A stretch of DNA of 64,000 nucleotides. It comes from VBAS01 sp035318985 (lineage in GTDB: Bacteria; Bacteroidota; Bacteroidia; Chitinophagales; Chitinophagaceae). Of this stretch, positions 49,997 to 58,004 are shown piece by piece. The stretch covers positions 12,581 through 76,580 of the forward strand of contig DATHDP010000015.1 of the NCBI GenBank assembly GCA_035318985.1, in the 5' to 3' direction. Both the position numbers and the translations under genes were made by a program. Each line of letters begins with the position of its first letter. Within the stretch, counting starts at the first letter, position 1. The notes below the pieces were generated by a model. It was not told where the DNA came from, ran no database searches, and was given only the letters and a program-made list of their open reading frames with translations.

Positions 49997-51480
49997 ATGC
50001 CGGTCTGCCAGTAACCACTTTGCAAGAGACAATACGGGACGGAAGGAATTCCTATAATTCTACGAACTGGATACTTGTAACCTTTGGAATTTGCGGATTC
50101 ATTGTTTCTATTTTTCTGTTGTTTGGAATGCCGGGGTGCAATAGAAACCGTTTTCATGAAATCAATATAAACGTAAAATATGCTGATAGCGTAGCAAGAG
50201 GACAACTGACAACGTTGCTTGAAAGGCATAAAAAAGACACCTGTGATCTCTTAAGTATAAAAAGTGCAGCTGCAACGAGAGACGACAAGGAAGTCTTACG
50301 GTTAAACAGGCATTGCGATTCTTTGGATGAACTTACAACCCGGCTAAAAACCGAAACGCAATCACTTCAATATAACAATAAGGATACGCTCAGAGGTTTA
50401 ATACCCAGACTAGGGTTACATCGTAATGACTTGCTTGGTGTGCTGAATCCTTCGCGGGATCATCATACCACCTTAACGTATCACTACATTGCGCCGGAGT
50501 ATTCGAAAGAACAGATGACCATACCAGTACGGGTAACGTCCGAGGATTTTGAAACTACGCAGGAATTCATCACCAAGTATCCCAACTATGCATTCTGGTT
50601 ATTCCTTGGGATGATCTTTATGGTGATGTGTTTTCTTATGATACCAATCTGCATAGCGATCTACAGAAGTGTCAACCTGCAATTGAAAAGCCTGGAACTT
50701 GACCACAGGTATTGGAGAAATTTTTTGCTTGCTTCGGCAGGGACGGTGATATTTTGCTTTGTTGTATATCAAGGTTTGATCGACAGATACATCGCTGATG
50801 ACCGATATTTCATGCAAAGCATAATGTTCCTAACCGTAGCATACGGAGTAGCGGGTTATTTTGTAGCTATCCTTTGTTTTGGCGGGTTTTTGTACATAGC
50901 AGATCTGATCCATCAATTGCAGGCGGCATACAAGGAAGGAATAACAAAACTAACAGCACTTGTGAAAACAAAACAGACTGAGGCAGGGAATGATAAAGAA
51001 AAACTTGCGGCGATCGAAGAAGATGCACAGGTAAAGGAACAGCGTTCAGCTAATGAGCGAATAAAAGATAGTTATAAACAGGCAAAGAAATATTTTAATG
51101 TACTGGTGTGGATGGCTGCGCTGGTATTGTCGGTCGCAGTACTATGGACAGGCAGCCTTTTCAGTTCCATTAATTCAATGGATGTATTTGTATACTACCG
51201 GTCTCTAACTAACAGCAATTATCTTTCCGGCGATTTTGTTTACCTGTATGGAGGGTTGCATACAATTTTACTTTTGATCTATGTGTTGCCAGTTAAATTC
51301 AAAATCTACAATATGAATATGACCATCCCGGAGCTGGAAAGCGGGAATGGAGAAGGAGGTACAAAACAAGCCAAGACGGTGTTATCAGGTGTGGTTACAA
51401 CTCTTGGAAATATATTATTGGTTACTTCACCTGTGCTTGCAAGTTTTATTGAAAACATAATTAAATCTTTGTTCAATTAA
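49993..51480 (+). CDS. Multi-pass membrane protein with coiled coil (495 aa)
   Basis: Transmembrane helices lie at about 28-47, 198-222, 238-258, 272-300, 370-390, 410-430 and 470-490. A periplasmic-type region (48-195) with coiled-coil character (LTTRLKTETQSLQYNN) follows the first helix. A second charged helical region (AGNDKEKLAAIEEDAQVKEQ) lies between helices. It starts 4 bases before the end of the exported protein gene (ATGA). No enzyme motif is visible. The operon thus has one soluble, one exported and one inner-membrane component, as in a small envelope-spanning system. Confidence 0.65.
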   Translation: MNAGLPVTTLQETIRDGRNSYNSTNWILVTFGICGFIVSIFLLFGMPGCNRNRFHEININVKYADSVARGQLTTLLERHKKDTCDLLSIKSAAATRDDKEVLRLNRHCDSLDELTTRLKTETQSLQYNNKDTLRGLIPRLGLHRNDLLGVLNPSRDHHTTLTYHYIAPEYSKEQMTIPVRVTSEDFETTQEFITKYPNYAFWLFLGMIFMVMCFLMIPICIAIYRSVNLQLKSLELDHRYWRNFLLASAGTVIFCFVVYQGLIDRYIADDRYFMQSIMFLTVAYGVAGYFVAILCFGGFLYIADLIHQLQAAYKEGITKLTALVKTKQTEAGNDKEKLAAIEEDAQVKEQRSANERIKDSYKQAKKYFNVLVWMAALVLSVAVLWTGSLFSSINSMDVFVYYRSLTNSNYLSGDFVYLYGGLHTILLLIYVLPVKFKIYNMNMTIPELESGNGEGGTKQAKTVLSGVVTTLGNILLVTSPVLASFIENIIKSLFN

Positions 51481-51504
51481 AATTTGAATGGGGATGAACA
51501 ATTG

Positions 51505-51643
51505 TGAGAGGAGAAGATGAAGTTGTTGCGGATGTGGCTTACTTCTTTTATAGTTTTTAGTTGGTGGTTTTTTTTGACCCACCCCTATTGAATATTCGTT
51601 TATGCAAAGAGTCTGCTGCCCCTCCAGGGAGGGGATGGATAGC
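51505..51643 (+). repeat. Sigma-gene tail remnant plus S repeat copy 3
   Basis: 51505-51574 matches the last codons and the T-rich tail of the sigma gene (AAGTTGTTGCGGATG, GTTTTTAGTT, GGTGGTTTTTT). 51575-51643 is an S repeat with TGACCCACCCC, TATTGAATATTCG, TTTATGCAAAGAGTC and the hairpin CCCCTCC-A-GGGAGGGG. It follows the operon ending at 51480 and precedes the PQQ-propeller gene. Confidence 0.75.
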
Positions 51644-51659
51644 ATGATAGTTTGATGAT

Positions 51660-51700
51660 TGCAAATATTTTTTGTTTGGTGTCGGAATAAGGCGCCTGGC
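51660..51700 (+). repeat. R element fragment (right half of hairpin 3)
   Basis: GTCGGAATAAGGCGCC at 51681 matches GTCGGAATAAGGCAC at 56640 in R copy 4. The left arm is missing. The remainder up to 51879 holds a weak copy of the CCC-GGGGTATT motif (51739) and no gene. Confidence 0.5.
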
Positions 51701-51738
51701 CTTTTCTTGTTTTTTGCAAACAAAGTCACGGCATCAGA

Positions 51739-51757
51739 ATAACCCAAATGAGGGATA
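51739..51757. promoter_or_regulatory. CCC-N-GGG motif, copy E (weak)
   Basis: AATAACCC-AAATGA-GGGATA, 122 bases upstream of the PQQ-propeller gene. It is the least regular of the five. Confidence 0.2.
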
Positions 51758-51879
51758 GGTCAGTATATTTAAAACACTACCTTAGTTGTACACCCTCTAA
51801 CATTTTGTCCCTATCAATACTTTACTGAGTATTTAGCAGCGGGCTTTGAACCCCTATCATCTGTCAAAATTTTTGATCC

Positions 51880-53250
51880 ATGAATATTATTAAGTTAAAT
51901 GCCGCCAGCATAAGGTTAGGCATCCTTGTTCTAATTTCTTTTTTTTTGATGACTTGTTCAAATACACCTGCCACCACATGGCATGAGTTTCATGGGAATA
52001 ATGGCAATACCGGTTTCACGAATTTTCCGTCAAGAGTCATTAAATATCTTAAGTGGCAATTCACAGTGGGAGATGTTAAGTATTCTTCACCTGTTGTGGA
52101 TGATGACGGAACGGTTTATGCCGGTAATATGGATGGAGATCTTTTTGCGATAAAGCCTGACGGAACTCAAAAATGGAAAGAACATTTAGGTGCCCGACTT
52201 TCATCTCCTGCGTTAGGAGCTTCAGGAAATATTTACATCACAAACATCCAGGGAATAGAATCGGCCAACCCTTTGTCTTCGCTGCTTAGCGTGGACAGGG
52301 ACGGTCACCCGTTACCCAACGGGGGCTTCGCTTTTCCTGATCATGGATTTACAACAGCGCCGCCGAAAACATGGAGCAACGGGAAAGATGAATTCATATT
52401 TGTGCCGGTAAAAACCGACAAGGGAGAAGAACTATTTACGTTCACTAATGATCATGGAGCTAAGTTCATGACCAGAAGTACTCCTAATTGTATACCGGAT
52501 GAAATTGTTAATAATGGAATTGAAAACCCATTTGAGTTTGATATACCTGGCATCAACATACGTGGAGAAAATGATATGCCTCCAGTGGCAATTACAACAG
52601 CGGGTGATGGCGGTGATAAAAATCCTATTATTGTTTATGCTCCCAAGAATTGCCACCTGATGGGATACAGGTTACATCCTGATCAAAGAAAAATGGAGGA
52701 AATTTGGTATGCACCAGGCACCTATTCATTTTTTCCTCCCCCTGCAACCCCGGCAATAACATCAGGCGGACTGATACAGGTTGGGCATGGCAAAACAATT
52801 TCAGCTTATAATTTAATGACGGGAAAAATAACCTGGGAATATGTCGATAACAACCCCTTGAACCAAGACTTCTACGGATTTTATGATGCGCCAGCTATAC
52901 TTGTTGGTACTTCGCCTTCTTATAACACTTTTAATAACCGAATAATTATTATAGACGACCAGGGCAACAAGCAAGGAAGCAGTTTTGGGCTTGCATCGCG
53001 AACCGAGATTGGAACTTCACCACTTGTTACAACCAAGTATGTGTATGCAGCTTTTCCATCGGGTTTATATACGCTTGATCTGAAATTAAACCAAGTTGGT
53101 CATATTGCTTTTATACCAGGACCCAAGACTTCTGTTCATTCTTCGCCGGCGATCGGTCCGGATGGCACTATCTATATGGTTGATCCAAATGGAATACTTG
53201 AGGCATTTGGAGGAACAGCAATGCGTAAGGCAATTGAAGAAAACAAGTGA
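51880..53250 (+). CDS. PQQ-type beta-propeller lipoprotein
   Basis: A 456-residue protein with lipobox FLMTC (Cys 26). Repeats with the propeller pattern are clear: SSPVVDDDGTVYAGNMDGDL, FAIKPDGTQKWKEHLGARL, SSPALGASGNIYIT, AYNLMTGKITWEYVD and SSPAIGPDGTIYMVDPNG. This is the PQQ-binding-like, BamB-like fold, here used probably as a surface or periplasmic scaffold; enzyme residues of quinoprotein dehydrogenases are not seen. It is a single-gene module between S repeat copies 3 and 4. An outer-leaflet location is likely for a Bacteroidota lipoprotein but not certain. Confidence 0.85.
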   Translation: MNIIKLNAASIRLGILVLISFFLMTCSNTPATTWHEFHGNNGNTGFTNFPSRVIKYLKWQFTVGDVKYSSPVVDDDGTVYAGNMDGDLFAIKPDGTQKWKEHLGARLSSPALGASGNIYITNIQGIESANPLSSLLSVDRDGHPLPNGGFAFPDHGFTTAPPKTWSNGKDEFIFVPVKTDKGEELFTFTNDHGAKFMTRSTPNCIPDEIVNNGIENPFEFDIPGINIRGENDMPPVAITTAGDGGDKNPIIVYAPKNCHLMGYRLHPDQRKMEEIWYAPGTYSFFPPPATPAITSGGLIQVGHGKTISAYNLMTGKITWEYVDNNPLNQDFYGFYDAPAILVGTSPSYNTFNNRIIIIDDQGNKQGSSFGLASRTEIGTSPLVTTKYVYAAFPSGLYTLDLKLNQVGHIAFIPGPKTSVHSSPAIGPDGTIYMVDPNGILEAFGGTAMRKAIEENK

Positions 53251-53280
53251 GTAGCAGGGGCGCCTGTCGTTGGGTACCTT

Positions 53281-53321
53281 TTCGTATGCGAAGAGTCTGC
53301 TGCTCTCGAGGGAGGGGATGC
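53281..53321 (+). repeat. S repeat copy 4 (partial)
   Basis: TTCGTATGCGAAGAGTCTGC, TGCT and GAGGGAGGGGATG correspond to the right half of the S repeat. A T-rich stretch like the sigma tail (TTTATAGTTTTTAGTTTATG) follows at 53332-53366. It separates the PQQ gene from the convergent SBBP gene. Confidence 0.6.
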
Positions 53322-53382
53322 GCCAGCCAATGTTTATAGTTTTTAGTTTATGGTTTGTAGTTTAGGTATATCTCCTAATCCG

Positions 53383-56280
53383 TTATCGTATTAACGTAAC
53401 AGTGCCTTTTTGAAATTCCTGCTGTGCTCCTTTCAGTTTGTATGAACATTGCCAGACGAAAACAGAAGTGGTTACAGGAATACCTTTTACTTTTCCGTCC
53501 CATCCTTTCATAGGATCAGTTGTTTCGAAGACGAGATTGCCCCAACGATCGAAGACCTGGAATTTAAATGATTCAGTTATTCCATAAACCATTGCACGAA
53601 AAACATCATTCAACTGGTTACCATCTGGTGTGAATGCATTTGGTATCCAAACGCCGCTCTGGCAAACTTTCTGTATCACATCTATTGTATCCTTGCCCAT
53701 ACAATTATTTACATCTTTTACTGTCAGGATATATTGACCCGGTTTGTCGACTGTGATACGCGATTGCATGGATCCGTTTGACCAGGCATACTGCGAATAT
53801 GAGGTGAAGGGAGCGATTGTTATTTTTTCATACTGACATATAGTATCAGTTCTATTCAAAAAGCCAGAAGGATTCGAGAATATGTTTTTTATTTCTACCG
53901 TGTCATTATTTGTGCAATTATTAATATCGGTAACCTGTACCCAATACTGACCAATGGCATTGGTAGTAAAGGTTGGTTGTGAGGTTAGATCCTGCCAGAG
54001 ATAGCTAATAAATGTTCCTGCATTCAATGTTATTGATTGTCCCTGGCATAAGTTCTTATCTGCACCAAGATTTGGTACAGGCTTGGGATGTACAACGAGA
54101 TTGGTAATTATCACCGAGTCACAACCTAAACGTGTTTGTAAGGTGTCTTTATATATTCCACTTTTTACCTGGCCTGCTCCTGCGACAAAATAAGATTCAC
54201 CCTGACAAATAGATGCGTTGAGATTTGTAACTGCTTTGGGATTTACCAAAAGGTTTATTGTTCGTATGCTGTCGCATCCGTTGGCGGCAACAAGTGTATC
54301 TCTGAATACTCCTGTAGAAGTATAGCTCAAATAATTTTCTCCCTGACAAATTGTTGCGTTGAGTGTTGAATAGGATCGTGCTTTTACAATAAGGTTCAGT
54401 GTACGGGTGCTATCACAACCATTGGCACCGGTATAATTATCTATATACATTCCTGATGAACTATAAGACTGATAGCTTTGTCCTTCGCAAAGCGTGACAT
54501 CAACAGTGGTATTAACCCGGTTGCGAATGAGAAGAGCCAACTTGCGAATACTGTCACATCCATCTGAGCCAGTAAGAATAACAGTATAGCTGCCGCTGGT
54601 GGTATAAGTATTTCCTTCCCATAGATAGCTATCGCATGATGTTGCATTCATAGTAGTTTGTGATCCACCGATCTTCAAGTTGATCGTCAGCGTGCTGTCG
54701 CAGCCATAGATATTCACCAGCTTCTGTATGTAAGTGCCGCTTGTAGTATATGTTTGGTTATTGGCCGTATAAGTGCCACATGCAGTTACATCAATTGTTT
54801 CACTAGTTGCCTGCAAGCATTGACTAAACTTTAAAATAAAAGCATCAGTAAAACCATTAGAATAGAGTAGCTCAAGTGGAGGGTTAGGATCAAAATCCAC
54901 GTTGCCTGTAAAATAACCTGCGACATAGATATTTTTTGCCGGGTCCACAGTTATTGAATGACCATAGGCAGCCAGACCATCTCCCATCCGCTTAGCAAAC
55001 ACATAGCTGCCGTCTGCCTTCAATTTTGATATGAAAATATCTCCGGGATTGGTTGCAATGAGTTCTTGAGTGGAAGCTCCGCCATCAAAATCGATAATAC
55101 CATAAAAAACTCCGGTGGTATAGATGTCTCCTGCCACATCTATTGCCACTGACGAGGCTACACAGCTACAATTACCCGCTCCATTGAAATCGCGGACCCA
55201 TATAAAATTTCCTGCCGCATCCAATTTTAACACAAAAGTTTTTGCTCTTCCTGCTCCATCAAGCATCACAGATCCGGGTCCCGGATCAAAATCGGTTATT
55301 CCCATAAAATAGCCTGTCACTATCACATTTCCTGTGGGGTCGATGGCAATTCCATGAGCGTATTGGTCAAGGGTTCCGGTAATTAGTCTTGCCCAAACAA
55401 AGTTGCCATTGGCGTCAAGCCTTGTTATAAATGCATCCGACCAAGTGAGGTCATTGGAGATCAAATTAAAAGTGCCAGGTCCAGGATCAAAATCAGTCGT
55501 TCCGGTGAAAAGCCCTGTTGTATAAATGTTTTCGGATGGATCCAACGCTATTGAATAAACAGACCCTGTTGAAGAGCAATAAAACTGTTTTGACCACAAG
55601 TAGTTGCCGCTGTTATCGAACTTGGATATGAATACATCTTCGGAAGTGGCGCTCCCCGACATGTTGGTTCCGGGGCCGGGGTCCAGATCGGTTATGCCTT
55701 TGTAACCACCCGTCACATACAGGTTGCCTGAAGTTCCGCAGGCTATCGAAATGCCGTTACTTCCATAATCGGTTTGGGCGATATTTTTTGCCCAGCCAAA
55801 ATTCCCGTTGTTATCAAGTTTTAGAAAAAAAGCAGCATACCCTGAGCCTATGCAGGTAACATTGAAGACGCCCGGCCCGGGATCAAAATCGACAGTGCTG
55901 CGGAAAAAGCCGGTGAGGTAGAGATTACCAAATCCGTCGATAGCAATATCACGAACCTGCTCGTCGCCGGGAGTCGCACCTCCCAATTGACGGGCCCAAA
56001 TAAAATTGCCGGAAGCATCGTATTTAATGATATAAATATCAAGGTTACCCAAGGCGGTCATCATGAATACTCCAGCGCCTGGATCCATATCCACGGTTCC
56101 CTGAAAATGACCCGTTGTATAAACGTTACCGGAAATATCAGTCACTGAAGAAGCGAAATTATCGCTGCCATTGCCGCCATTGTTATGTGCCCATTCATAT
56201 ACTACCTCCTGGGCATTTGAAATACCAGAAATAGAAATCAGAAAGATTAAAACGAATTTTTTCAGTGGGTTTGGTGACAT
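53383..56280 (-). CDS. SBBP-repeat protein with gliding-motility (T9SS type B) C-terminal domain
   Basis: A 965-residue exported protein with a signal peptide ending near GISNAQ. Residues 25-480 carry seven beta-propeller repeats marked by DFDPGPG-like turns (for example VDFDPGPGVF, TDLDPGPGTN, VDFDPNPPLE). Residues 490-770 hold six repeats with GCDSTLTINL-type segments. A Cys-bearing region follows, and then the CHU_C/gliding-motility domain (about 875-965) with WIPNAFTPDGNQLNDVFR, FQVFDRWGNLVFETTDP and a basic end. That domain directs export by the type IX system. Likely a surface adhesin or matrix protein. Confidence 0.93.
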   Translation of the reverse strand: MSPNPLKKFVLIFLISISGISNAQEVVYEWAHNNGGNGSDNFASSVTDISGNVYTTGHFQGTVDMDPGAGVFMMTALGNLDIYIIKYDASGNFIWARQLGGATPGDEQVRDIAIDGFGNLYLTGFFRSTVDFDPGPGVFNVTCIGSGYAAFFLKLDNNGNFGWAKNIAQTDYGSNGISIACGTSGNLYVTGGYKGITDLDPGPGTNMSGSATSEDVFISKFDNSGNYLWSKQFYCSSTGSVYSIALDPSENIYTTGLFTGTTDFDPGPGTFNLISNDLTWSDAFITRLDANGNFVWARLITGTLDQYAHGIAIDPTGNVIVTGYFMGITDFDPGPGSVMLDGAGRAKTFVLKLDAAGNFIWVRDFNGAGNCSCVASSVAIDVAGDIYTTGVFYGIIDFDGGASTQELIATNPGDIFISKLKADGSYVFAKRMGDGLAAYGHSITVDPAKNIYVAGYFTGNVDFDPNPPLELLYSNGFTDAFILKFSQCLQATSETIDVTACGTYTANNQTYTTSGTYIQKLVNIYGCDSTLTINLKIGGSQTTMNATSCDSYLWEGNTYTTSGSYTVILTGSDGCDSIRKLALLIRNRVNTTVDVTLCEGQSYQSYSSSGMYIDNYTGANGCDSTRTLNLIVKARSYSTLNATICQGENYLSYTSTGVFRDTLVAANGCDSIRTINLLVNPKAVTNLNASICQGESYFVAGAGQVKSGIYKDTLQTRLGCDSVIITNLVVHPKPVPNLGADKNLCQGQSITLNAGTFISYLWQDLTSQPTFTTNAIGQYWVQVTDINNCTNNDTVEIKNIFSNPSGFLNRTDTICQYEKITIAPFTSYSQYAWSNGSMQSRITVDKPGQYILTVKDVNNCMGKDTIDVIQKVCQSGVWIPNAFTPDGNQLNDVFRAMVYGITESFKFQVFDRWGNLVFETTDPMKGWDGKVKGIPVTTSVFVWQCSYKLKGAQQEFQKGTVTLIR

Positions 56281-56361
56281 GGATGAAAAAGCGATAAAAA
56301 TAAAACAGAATGTATTTATATCATAGCTTTTTGATGGTGGAATGAGTTTTCTTAACTGAGA

Positions 56362-56415
56362 TGAAGAAATCAGAAAGCGAAGGGATAAAGTCGCTAAGGA
56401 TGAAACTCACTAGCT
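56362..56415 (+). repeat. Sigma-gene 3' remnant, copy 5
   Basis: GAAGAAATCAGAAAGCGAAG, GGATAAAGTCGCTAAGGATG and AACTCACTAGC align to the sigma gene around 43899-43950 (AAGAATCAGAAAGCGAGAGG, GATAAAGTTGCTGCGGATGA). It leads without a gap into R element copy 4. Confidence 0.7.
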
Positions 56416-56657
56416 TACTTTTCTTTTTCCCTTGATGGAAAAAGAAACAAAAAGATCAAGCCCGGGCCGATGCTCCGCCGGCCGGGCAGGCCAACGCACA
56501 TGGGTAATCTTTTGATTTGATCCCTTTTTATTTTGTTGGACTGAATGTTAGAAGAGTTTGCGTCGTGCTTTGCTGTAAACTCTGGAGGCGCTGTATTCCG
56601 ACCTGTAATCTTTAAGAATGAAAGATGTTTTTGTTATGCGTCGGAATAAGGCACTTG
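56416..56657 (+). repeat. R element copy 4
   Basis: Hairpin 1 is TCTTTTTCC/GGAAAAAGA. Hairpin 2 is CCCGG…/GGCCGGG from 56461. Hairpin 3 has a third pair of arms, ATTCCGAC/GTCGGAAT (56595-56602, 56640-56647), bracketed by GGCGCTG (56586) and a degenerate GGCACTT (56650). The connecting segments match copies 1 and 2. Confidence 0.85.
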
Positions 56658-56721
56658 ATTTTACTGATTTATTGAAGAAATCAATAAATGTAGCATGCTA
56701 ATTGTTCGGCGCCTATTCATT

Positions 56722-57636
56722 TTACGGCTGAACAGGGTTGTCCGGATTGATCACAGGGGCGGGGTTGGGATTTGGAACGGGATTTGGGTCGGGATTTGGA
56801 TTAGGATTTGGATCAAGATTCGGATTAGGATTCGGGTCGGGATTTGGATTGGGATTTGGATTCGGTGGAGCTGGAGGAGGAGTGGTATTTCCGTTGTTTC
56901 TTGTATTAGTAAAGTTTGATTTACCAAGAATGTAACCAGCAACTGATCCAAGCAACGCTGCTAGTTCTTTACCTTCTAAAACGCCCGTTAAACCAAATAG
57001 TATAATCGCAATTACGATGCTGAATAGTGTTACAAACTGAATCCCTGAATCGGAACCAAATATTATTCCTCTGACGTTCTCGTCACGGTAAACCACAAAA
57101 AAGAAAGTGGCGAGCAAGAAGATCATTAATACAACGAACGCTATGCTGGCCCAAAACATAAAATTCTGCTGAGAAAGTTTTGGTATCATTAGCTGGTTGA
57201 TACGGTATTCTACATCCCTGCGTAAAGCGTAAGCACTATCAATTGATTTTTGGATCAGGCGTTTATTAATAGCATTTTCTTTCGAACGTTCAAGTTCGTT
57301 ATTCAAAAAATTTCTCCTTTGTTTGTAATTATCCAAAATGTCCTGCAAGGAATTCCTAGCTGTATCACTTGGTTTTAAACTTGCGAGTTGCGTTTCATAG
57401 TTTTTTATTACTGATTCATTGTTTCGAATATCATATTGAATCGCTAGTGAGTCTTTGGAATATTGAAAGTTATCCATTTGGTATTCCAATTCAGGGATCA
57501 AGGTATTTAGCTGTGATCGCTTCTCATTCAAGTTGCTAAATGAGTTTCCATCAAATGGCCCCGGAACAGTTTGGGAATAAGCAGAATTAATAACGAGGAT
57601 AGCAATTACAGGGAATAGACTGAATTTTAACTTCAT
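56722..57636 (-). CDS. Coiled-coil membrane protein with Pro/Asn/Asp repeat tail (304 aa)
   Basis: A signal-like N-terminus (MKLKFSLFPVIAILVINSAY) is followed by a long coiled coil (about 35-150; SVIKNYETQLASLKPSD, ELERSKENAINKRL). Two or three transmembrane helices follow (about 160-182, 200-218 and 222-240; GSVAGYILGKSNF). The tail is a PNPNPNPD-type repeat (residues about 255-295) encoded by a tandem 6-12-base DNA repeat (56760-56870). The DNA repeat can change in length by slippage. No family recognised. The coiled-coil plus membrane layout resembles that of the 495-residue protein at 49993. Confidence 0.7.
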   Translation of the reverse strand: MKLKFSLFPVIAILVINSAYSQTVPGPFDGNSFSNLNEKRSQLNTLIPELEYQMDNFQYSKDSLAIQYDIRNNESVIKNYETQLASLKPSDTARNSLQDILDNYKQRRNFLNNELERSKENAINKRLIQKSIDSAYALRRDVEYRINQLMIPKLSQQNFMFWASIAFVVLMIFLLATFFFVVYRDENVRGIIFGSDSGIQFVTLFSIVIAIILFGLTGVLEGKELAALLGSVAGYILGKSNFTNTRNNGNTTPPPAPPNPNPNPNPDPNPNPNLDPNPNPNPDPNPVPNPNPAPVINPDNPVQP

Positions 57637-58004
57637 GACCTTATGATTTAAAATGAGATTGTTGTTATGCCCGTTATTTCTTCAACATCGACAGTCTTTT
57701 TTTGATCAGCATCGTATTTTGAGAGGATCTTGAAGAAAAGAAGACTGTGCTAAAAAAATATTTTAGCTCAACCGATGGGATAACTTCTTAGGTATCTAAT
57801 AATTTCTTTACATAGTTCATGCTTGGGGGTTTTGGTGGTTGTAAACATACAATGTAAGTCAAAAGTGTGCGGTTGCCTATACCACAAAAGAGGTAGTGCG
57901 AGACAGCGACAATGCCCAATTTTTTTTTGCAGTTGTTTAGTCCTATTGAATAACTCGTGTATTAATATGTGATATAAAGTAACATTTTATTTTACCTTAA
58001 TGGT
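57637..58004. other. 368-base divergent region upstream of fecR
   Basis: It should hold the promoters of the minus-strand coiled-coil gene and of fecR. It contains the near-palindromic motif at 57880 and AT-rich sequence. No sigma-gene remnant or S repeat was found here, so the right border of the 14-kb insertion cannot be placed by sequence similarity. Confidence 0.4.
57880..57898. promoter_or_regulatory. TACCACAAAAGAGGTA motif, copy 2
   Basis: TACC-ACAAAAGA-GGTA has inverted ends and matches 23853-23871 at 16 of 19 bases. It lies 244 bases upstream of the minus-strand gene starting at 57636 and 107 upstream of fecR. Confidence 0.3.

Noticed and set aside
56695..56935. Gly/Phe-rich plus-strand frames over the PNPNP-coding repeat
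   Set aside because: Translation of a tandem DNA repeat on the opposite strand; the minus-strand gene with signal, coiled coil and membrane helices is the real one.
43407..58004. Integrative conjugative element or prophage at the sigma gene
   Set aside because: No integrase, relaxase, tra, capsid or replication gene was found among the modules, so only the junction pattern, not an element type, can be claimed.
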